From contig CATQJL010000112.1 of NCBI GenBank assembly GCA_958299035.1, positions 52,070,463 to 52,134,462 on the forward strand: DNA of 64,000 nucleotides. The letters are read 5' to 3'. Position 1 is the first letter of the stretch. Each line of letters opens with the position of its first letter. Below the pieces are notes generated by a model that saw only the letters and a list, made by a program, of their open reading frames with translations, was not told where the DNA came from and ran no database searches. Positions 57,072 through 64,000 of this stretch are shown here, one piece after another. This DNA comes from Cylicocyclus nassatus. Taxonomy: Eukaryota; Nematoda; Chromadorea; Rhabditida; Strongylidae. A program made the translations under genes and the position numbers.

Positions 57072-57220
57072 CGTCGTCCAAGCAGATGACTGTAGTTGTC
57101 TATAAAGCAACCTTACGTTTCGCAAATAGCAACAAAACCTTCCCACGCCGAAAGTGTTGTGTAAAATCGCGTCTTCGCGTCACAGATCGCCACACAAAAT
57201 CAGGCGTCGTCGTCAATGGG
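57072..57220. mobile_element. piggyBac-type MITE, right part only
   Basis: The end TCGTCGTCAATGGG is followed by an intact TTAA (57221-57224). The preceding sequence matches 8065-8207, including CTTCCCACGCCGAAA. The left half is missing. Confidence 0.75.
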
Positions 57221-57379
57221 TTAAAGAAAAAATGGTTATTGGATCTTTAGTTGGCAGAATGCCAGCGCTGTGTATCCTAATTGTGTTTACTGAACAGTTA
57301 CGAAGAGTGCATTGTATAAATTGACTGCTTTCCGACATTTTCAATTTTGCTTTTTGATGAAAGACTTATACTTGTAACC

Positions 57380-57614
57380 AGGGTTCGGCATGAGCTGGCA
57401 CCAGGGAAATTTCAAAACGAAGTCCCCTTTGGTTTTGAAAATTTTGTACGAAGTCCCCTTTGACCCTAGTTCGTAGACGTAATGACCCTAGAAAAACGAA
57501 ACGTCAATTAAAAAATCGTCGCAATTTTTGTATCTTTTTGGCTACAAACACGATATCCATTTGGTTTTTGTCCCAAACAGGATATCCACCTTGACCCAGC
57601 TGTGCCGAGCCGTT
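57380..57614 (+). mobile_element. hAT-type MITE, copy 3
   Basis: CAGGGTTCGGCATGAGCTGG at left; the right end reads CTGTGCCGAGCC. Two AACGAAGTCCCCTTTG-like words lie inside, as in the other copies. The 8-bp duplication is not recognisable. Confidence 0.7.
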
Positions 57615-58414
57615 ACTTAGCGCCATGGTAGTCTGTTCACATGCTCTCAAAAAAAAATCTTAAGAAAACAAAATAAATGACATGAAAAACATTATTGAAT
57701 CATCTCTTCGTTCTTCCTCTCACTTTGTCAGAATTCCGACGTAGTCAAATTTTTCGTTTCTCCTCGATATTGATATTCTTCAATTTTGATCTGTTCAACA
57801 TTGCCTGACAAAATTTATTTGGAAAATGACTAAATCACTTCTAGGAATGCTACTAATCTGCACTTGATAATTTCCTGCTTTTTTTTCAACACGATTTTGT
57901 AAGTACCTCTATCATTATCCACTTATTCAGTCTGTTATTAATTATCTACGAACGTTCTCAATATCGTATTTTTCAGAATTTTTCCAGCAGTTTTCGATGG
58001 AGATATCCCGTTTGAATCCAAAAGTACTGCTTTGCCAATTTTCCAATTAGCACTTGCAGTTTTGCGAGTTTGCAGCCACCAGCAGCGACTAATTTAATTT
58101 CGTCGCAAATGGAATAAAAAAACTGACAAAATGTCAGTCACTTTTCCTTTTCAAATAGATGAGGAGAATGTACTATTTGAAGATTATCTCTATAGGAAGA
58201 GACATCAGCTGAATGCTAAAACTATGGAACCAGTAATGTTAAGTGTTGTTTAGGCATTTTGGTTTGTGTATTGCTAATACTCATGAATTTTTGAATTTTT
58301 ATAGTTTGAAATTATATCTCATCATAATTGTACGTAACATTTATACTATTTGATACTATTTGCTGAGTTCGTTTCGAGTAGGAAGGAAGGGATCAAGGGC
58401 TTGAAATGCAAATA

Positions 58415-59325
58415 TTAGGTTGATGCAAAAATAATGAGCGTTTTCAAATTTTCACTTCAACTTGCTACTTTCTATACAATCCACATTTAGAAATATGGTA
58501 AAGACCATCGGACGCAGCGAACCTTTCACAATACAACGCACATTAAATTATACTCATATCTTACGTGTGCAGAAAAATATGAAGTGAAAAACGAAACAAG
58601 TTTTTTTTTCTGGAGTCTCGTTTTTGACAAAACATAACTCCCTTCACAATTTGTTAGTATAATTTATAAGTAGCCTATCTTGTAGCCGCAATTCAGTAGT
58701 ACAAATAAACATAGAAAGAGCTTAAAGAAAAGAGATTGGCGGGAAGGAAATCATCATTTAAAAATATCAACTTTTTCACATTTTTTCAGTAGGCCTCAAA
58801 ATCCCGAATCATACAATTTCCTGATTTTCTGCGTACTGAACATCTAGATGCCTTTGCTAAAGCTGTTAAGAGAATTTCTACCCTTACGTTTACAGAAATG
58901 AGCAAAACCTTAGGGATTGCATTCTACGAAAGAAAGATGTGGGCTATAGAATGATCGCAACCATTACCCATGTTAGGGCGCCGATAGCTTAGCTTAGATA
59001 ACCTTAAGAAATATGTTAAGTCTGTATAATGTAGACAATTTCTATTACATATGGTGGCTGAATTTTTGAAACCGCACCTCAATTTGCGCTTGAATTTTGA
59101 CCAGAAAAGTGAATGCAACAAAAATCCGGTTTTGAGTGTAATGATTTGAAGCCCTATAAATTCTTAACAGGCTAGGTTAGATGTCCGTTTTAAGCAGCTT
59201 TGTATAGTGCATGAAAAGAACTTCTCAATAATGTGTTGAATCTGTTTCAAAGGAAGAAGTTTGATTGAGAAAAGTTGTCCAGAAAAAAGTCCTAAAAAAC
59301 GCCCATTAATTTTGCATCAACCTAA
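58415..59325. mobile_element. Mariner-type nonautonomous element
   Basis: TTAGGTTGATGCAAAAATAA follows TA (58413-58414). The right end on the minus strand reads TTAGGTTGATGCAAAATTAA and stops at 59325; the right TA is decayed to CC. The ends are the classic mariner type. 911 bp without a transposase frame. Confidence 0.88.
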
Positions 59326-59352
59326 CCTTGTAGATACTAAATTTGTTCTCAG

Positions 59353-59502
59353 ATTTGCAAAGGAATCGAAGATACATACCTAGACGTAGTCGATTTCGTG
59401 ATCACATTCCACTACATTCGACTTTTTCCCTACATTTTCTTTTTTTTCCTTCGAACGAGAGTCTATTCTTCCGAATTTCTTCCTCGTAAAGGAGGCATCT
59501 AA
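59353..59502 (+). CDS. Candidate terminal exon, 49 codons
   Basis: The acceptor TTTGTTCTCAG ends at 59352. The frame reads ICKGIEDTYLDVVDFVITFH, continues through an aromatic-rich stretch and stops at TAA 59500-59502, with AATAAA immediately after. The phase would fit the candidate exon at 56816-57001, which would make a 2.35-kb intron filled with MITEs. No domain is recognised; the link is inference. Confidence 0.22.
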   Translation: MCKGIEDTYLDVVDFVITFHYIRLFPYIFFFFLRTRVYSSEFLPRKGGI

Positions 59503-59674
59503 AATAAATGCCAGCAATACACGATGAGATCCACGCAAAATTGCATCATATGTCTTTCCTCAACTGGATTGCATTCTTTCCTTTCCAGGAAATCATACGT
59601 TGTGGAAAATTGATTTACTGTGAAGAATTTTCGTCATAGCATTGCTACTTCCTTTCATCCTTCATCTTCCCCCA

Positions 59675-60254
59675 TTAGGTTGCCCGAAAATAAATTCCTT
59701 TTCTAAATATAGTATATCTATTGTTTTCCTAGCGGACTTAGGGCACTGCTCAACAAAGCAACAAGCTCTACAAGATTGTTACCGGCAATCTAAATCATGA
59801 ATCTATTTCGAAGCGATGATCTAAAAAGCTTTCATCTAATTCTTGCCAGAAAGTCCTGCAATGCTTCGAATCGGTCAGTATACAATGCATAGATAAATGA
59901 TACAAGATTGGCCGAAAAGTAAATTCCTTCTTTGAATAATGCTGTTTTTTTTAAATAATGCAATAATGCTGTTTTTTTATGTTTTTTTCTGTTATTTTTC
60001 TAACAGATTTGGGCTATCATTCGATAGCGCAAAGCAAGCTCTACGAGGTGGTTTCCAAAGATCCATTTGAGTCATGATCCAGATGAAGTTTGGAGCCAAA
60101 ATCGAAAAAAATACTTTCATCACCAAAAAAGTGGATATTTGCTAAGGAAAATCTTATGGATCTCCAACTTCGTCATTATACAGTAGACAATGCCTTCACT
60201 AGATTTTTTCCGCCCATAGAAAGCAAGAAAAAAAGGTCCATAAATGGCAAACTC
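59675..60254. mobile_element. Mariner-type element, left arm (split by the RTE)
   Basis: Two left-end-like starts occur, TTAGGTTGCCCGAAAATAAA at 59675 and TTGGCCGAAAAGTAAATTCC at 59918, each followed by related sequence, so the arm may be duplicated. The part 59918-60230 returns inverted at about 63700-63986 (GATCTCCAACTTCGTCATTA against its inverse near 63760). The element was a foldback before the RTE entered. Confidence 0.7.
60242..60254 (+). repeat. 13-bp target-site duplication, left
   Basis: AAATGGCAAACTC here is repeated exactly at 63522-63534, bracketing the RTE element. Confidence 0.92.
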
Positions 60255-60567
60255 CAACTGCCACGGATCTCCCTCATAGAGGGATCACAGCCGGTTAGTC
60301 GCGACGCTACGTGGGGCGTCCCCAGGTGGCGGATAGGGGGATAATCGCCGACCAAAAGCGACCCCGCGCCTGCTCTGATAGGCAAGCGGAGCCGGGGGAC
60401 GGACTCCCTGCCTCCACTAAAAGCTTGCGTCCTAATTTCTTGGGTAGGTGTGTGGGGGGGCGAGTTCGGAGTCGCCTCCAACAAATAAGCTCCGATCGTC
60501 CCTCGCGAGGGTTTTGAGCCCAACAGGCTATCCCTGCGAGTAAATTCTTGTTCGACACAGTGATAAT

Positions 60568-63513
60568 ATGGAAAGCTCCTTTAATCTTGGAAGAGCCACT
60601 GGTAAGGCAGCGCCAGTGGGGACAAGGTTTGAAAGGCGATCTAAGCTGCCGAAAACGAGACGGACTATGATGACGATCTGTACTTACAACGCGAGGACGC
60701 TGGCATCGGACGCATCTATCGAAGATCTCATGATGCAAGCAAGGAAGATTAAGTACGACGTCATCGGACTGACCGAGACAAGGAGGCACCACCCGCTGAA
60801 CGCCACATTTGAGACTGGAGAAGAACTGTTTCTAGGAACATGCGACAGTCGAGGAGTAGGTGGAGTGGGAGTCCTTGTCAACACGAGTTTGGCCATGAAC
60901 ATCGATTCGTTCGAACAACTTACAACTCGAATCGGACGTTTGCGAATATCAAGATGTGGATCAATCCCTGCCTTGACCGTCTTCATTGCGTACTCCCCAA
61001 CATCCAGCTACGACGAGGACGAACTCGAGGAATTTTATATGGACTTGGAGAAGTTCTACAGAGAAGATCATACCTTCTACAAGATCATCGTCGGTGATTT
61101 CAACGCGAAGATCGGAACTAGAAGGTCGACTAAGGAACTTCACATCGGAACCCATGGTTTGCAGTGGAACGAACAAGGGGAGAGACTGTCCGAGTTTATC
61201 ATGACGACGAGGACTATCCATGGAAACTCACAGTTCCAAAAGCCCTCTTCCCTACGCTGGACCTGGGAATCGCCCGGTGGAGAGTACCATAACGAGATTG
61301 ACCACATCATCGTCAACAGAAGGTACTGCCTGACGGACGTCGCTGTTGTTCCGAAGTTCTACACGGGATCAGACCATCGTCTCCTGCGCGCCAAATTCTA
61401 CTTTCCGCGGAATGGAGAGAGAGCCGTCAAGTTCAGGAAACATCGTCCCATGAATACCACCAACTGGAATCTGTTTTCTTCGATATCCGGCTCATGGCGA
61501 GATACCGTGATGGACAACATCGACGAAGAATACGAACGGTTCGTACAACATCTCCACGGTTGTGCCAAGGAAGCTCAGAGTCTAAGAAGTACGAGAAGGC
61601 GTCTCACCACGGGGACTTTGGAGCTGATACGCCAACGTGGACGCGCACGAGGCACAGGCAACTACCGACTGACGTCCGAGCTTGCGAAGCGATGCAGAGA
61701 AGCGATAAAAGAAGACCTTAAGGAGAGAAGAGTAGCAGTGATGGTTGACGCCGCGGAGGCTGGAAGAAGTATACGCAACGCCCGCCGAAGCTTCGTCAAC
61801 TTCAAGACAAAGATGACCGCACTTCGTCGTCCTGACGGAACCATAACTGCTTCCCGAAGATCAATGGAGAAGGTCATCCACGACTTCTACTCGGATCTTT
61901 TTGCGAGCCACGTCCACCTTCCACCATGCCATCTCAAGGAGGACGAGTATGTCGCACCGTCTGTTCTTCCTTCCGAGATTCGTCATGCTATCATGTCGAT
62001 GAAAAACCGTACAGCACCCGGTCCCGACAGGATCAAGCCAGAACATCTGAAGAATCTTTCGCCAGTTCTCATCAAGACTTTGGCAAGGCTCTTCACGCGG
62101 TACCTGACGGAAGGCAAGGTTCCAAGGCAATGAAAGACCAGCAAAACCGTGTTACTGTACAAGAAGGGAGATCCCTGCGACATCGGCAACTATCGCCCTA
62201 TCTGTTTGTTGTCTGTAGTCTACAAACTCTTTACGCGAGTCATTCTCAACAGGATCGGAAGAGAGTTGGACGAAGGACAACCATGCGAGCAAGCTGGGTT
62301 TCGAAGAGGATTCAGCACGATCGACCACATACACACGGTGTCAAGGCTCATTGAAGTGTCACGAGAGTATAAGATGCCGCTCTGTCTCACCTTCATCGAC
62401 TTGAAGAAGGCCTTTGACTCGGTTGAGACTGAAGCCGTCATAGATGCCTTGAGCAATCAAGGTATTCCGACTCATTACATCAAGATAATTCGTGAGCTGT
62501 ATAACGACTTCACAACCACCATAACACCATTCTACAAGGACATCATCATTGACGTGAAGAGAGGCGTGCGACAAGGCGATACTATATCGCCGAAACTATT
62601 CAGTGCCGCTCTGGAGAACGTCATGCGTAAGTTGGAATGGGACAACATGAGAGTGAAAGTCGACGGCCGGCAGCTACACCACCTTCGCTTTGCTGATGAC
62701 ATCGTATTGATAACACCAAGCATCACGCAGGCGGAACAAATGCTGGCCCAGTTTGACGAAGTGTGTGGAAAGATCGGTCTACGGCTGAATCTAACGAAGA
62801 CGATGTTCATGAGGAACGGAAGAGTGCCTGATGCTCCTTTCATGCTCAACGGGACGAACATCACCGAATGCTCAAGCTACACCTACCTAGGTTGTGAACT
62901 CAATATGATGAACGATCTAGCTCCGGAACTGAGCAGGAGGAAACGTGCAGCATGGGGAGCATATAAGACAATTGAGGACGTAGTGAAGAAGACCAAGAAC
63001 ATCCGGCTCCGCGCCCACCTTTTCAACTCGACGGTTCTTCCTGCTTTGACGTACGCTTCAGAAACATGGACAATGAGAAAGCAGGATGAACACGCGGTTA
63101 GCGTCATCGAACGAGCTGTTGAGAGAGTGATGCTAGGAGTGAATCGACTCACGCAAGTGAGGCAAGGATTACGAAGTTCTACCCTACGTCAACGATCGAA
63201 GATCAGGGACGCTGCCGCGTACGCCAAGCAGAACAAGATAAGATGGGCCGGGCACGTAATGCGTTTCGACGACAACCGGTGGACGAGAGCTGTAACAGAT
63301 TGGATACCACTGGACGTCAAACGCGAACGAGGAAGACCGCCGACGCGATGGTCAGATATGTTCACGAAGTCCTTTAATGAAGTCCTTCAGAGCGTTCCAC
63401 GTGTTCCTGATGCGATACGTGAACATTGGTCAACAATCGCCCGAGACAGGGACGAATGGAGGCATCACTGGTACCCGCTCGTGCAACACGATGATCAACG
63501 GGGATACAGGTGA
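60568..63513 (+). pseudogene. RTE endonuclease-reverse transcriptase, one nonsense codon
   Basis: The 982-codon frame encodes the protein that nicks target DNA and copies the element RNA into it. Residues about 35-275 form the AP-like endonuclease: CTYNARTL, LTETRRH, IVGDFNAKIG (Asp177) and GSDHRLL (Asp269-His270). The reverse transcriptase follows: APGPDRIKPEHLK, FIDLKKAFDS (Asp611), GVRQGDTISPKLF, FADDIVLI (708-715, catalytic Asp pair at 710-711) and TYLGCELN. The C-terminal part holds WAGHVMR and RGRPPTRW. Codon 522 (62131-62133) is TGA where the next residues (KTSKTVLLYKKGDP) continue in frame; related proteins usually have Trp there (from memory). The start ATG was chosen as the first in frame; ATGs at 60667 and 60670 are alternatives. 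Confidence 0.93.
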
Positions 63514-63521
63514 TACAGGTG
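63500..63521 (+). repeat. RTE tail repeat
   Basis: GATACAGGT is present twice in tandem, then G. The stop codon of the ORF (63511-63513) lies inside this repeat. Confidence 0.85.
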
Positions 63522-63534
63522 AAATGGCAAACTC
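63522..63534 (+). repeat. 13-bp target-site duplication, right
   Basis: AAATGGCAAACTC, the exact partner of 60242-60254. Confidence 0.92.
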
Positions 63535-63986
63535 TGCCCTAAGCTCCAATATCGATACTACAAAGTTTAGTAAGTATTATATAATCTTGCAATTTTCCTT
63601 TGTTTGCGCTCTGGTAATCAAGAAATATTAGGTCAACAAAGAAAGCGCGAGAAATTGCTATCTTTGCATTTAAGGCTATTTTAAATCCTTTTGAGCATGG
63701 AAAAATCCACCAACTGTGTTTTTTGGTACTGCTATGTGTGTACTTTATGTGTACTGTATAATGATGAAGTTGGAGATGCGTAAATTTCTTGAAGGAGCTC
63801 GATCTTAAAGGTAACTGAAAAACTTTGAATTTTGGATCCAAACTTTACCTGATTACGATTTATGTAAATGGATCTCTAACCGTCATTTTGTGAAGTTTGC
63901 TTTGCTCTATCGATTGCCACCCAAATTTTGCTAGGAAAGCAAAAACAGTTTGATTTGATTAGAAAAACAACTCCTGGGACAACCAA
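63535..63986. mobile_element. Mariner-type element, right arm (split by the RTE)
   Basis: On the minus strand the end reads TTGGTTGTCCCAGGAG, followed by TA (63987-63988). The arm is the inverse of 59918-60230, with words such as ATCGATAGAGCAAAGC and TCTCCAACTTCATCATTATA. The part next to the RTE was the centre of the foldback. Confidence 0.72.
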
Positions 63987-64000
63987 TATGATTAATCCCT

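Larger units (their letters stand above)
60255..63521 (+). mobile_element. RTE-type non-LTR retrotransposon, nearly full length
   Basis: A 3.27-kb insertion between 13-bp direct duplications. It has a GC-rich leader (60255-60567), one long frame for endonuclease plus reverse transcriptase, and a short GATACAGGT repeat as the 3' tail instead of poly(A). One ORF with an AP-type endonuclease ahead of the RT and a microsatellite-like tail is the RTE layout. Composition is much richer in GC than the surrounding DNA. Apart from one in-frame stop the frame is intact, so the insertion is young relative to the other elements. Confidence 0.95.

Noticed and set aside
60307..60792. Long minus-strand frame opposite the RTE leader
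   Set aside because: A shadow of the GC-rich RTE 5' region; no independent support.
1..64000. Autonomous transposases for the mariner, Tc1, piggyBac, hAT or Mutator-like elements
   Set aside because: Only the Harbinger and RTE elements show enzyme motifs; the others contain only short unrelated frames.

Overview
The window looks like AT-rich intergenic or intronic DNA from an invertebrate nuclear genome. A strongylid (clade V) nematode such as a hookworm is my best inference. The reasons are a 49-bp intron with GT/AG ends inside a transposon gene, abundant mariner and Tc1-type ends beginning TTAGGTTG or CAGGGTGTCCC next to TA, Helitrons with a TCTGTCTG-rich 5' end, and an RTE-type non-LTR retrotransposon. 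This is judged from sequence character, not from a database match. No operons, rRNA, bacterial genes or CRISPR arrays are visible, and I recognise no conserved host protein.

Almost everything that can be explained is mobile DNA. From left to right: 1-10.3 kb holds the half of a mariner copy, a Helitron, a 1.7-kb Mutator-like foldback with a 9-bp target duplication, a Tc1/mariner-type MITE, a piggyBac-type MITE, and a full mariner-type element. 12.7-20.8 kb holds two more Helitrons, an element with GGCCCGTAGTAAA ends that carries a tRNA-like segment, a palindromic mariner element and a 2.6-kb PIF/Harbinger transposon. The Harbinger element still shows a frameshifted DDE transposase and a second, convergent accessory gene. 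21-35 kb holds piggyBac-type, Tc1-type, hAT-type and mariner-type foldbacks, the largest 3.2 kb with roughly 1.1-kb arms. 39.9-51 kb is a set of nested insertions: a hAT-like element with TTCGAATA arrays and an 8-bp duplication inside a mariner copy, a second GGCCC element, a Helitron, and a Mutator-like foldback inside a Tc-type MITE. 54.7-64 kb holds mariner MITEs, a small palindromic MITE, two possible host exons, and an almost intact RTE retrotransposon (60255-63521). The RTE has a 13-bp target-site duplication and a single in-frame stop.

The nested order lets several elements be dated relative to one another, and paralogous copies give empty sites for some insertions. Elements from at least four DNA-transposon groups (Mutator-like, Tc1-like, mariner-like, Helitron) exist here as long foldbacks, often with diverged tandem units inside each arm. 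This recurring architecture is the most unusual thing in the window.

Possible host signals are few: a signal-peptide exon with a TATA-like box on the minus strand near 24.4 kb, and two exon-like open stretches with good splice signals at 56816-57001 and 59353-59502. All are tentative. Remaining stretches are AT-rich DNA in which I see no supportable gene.
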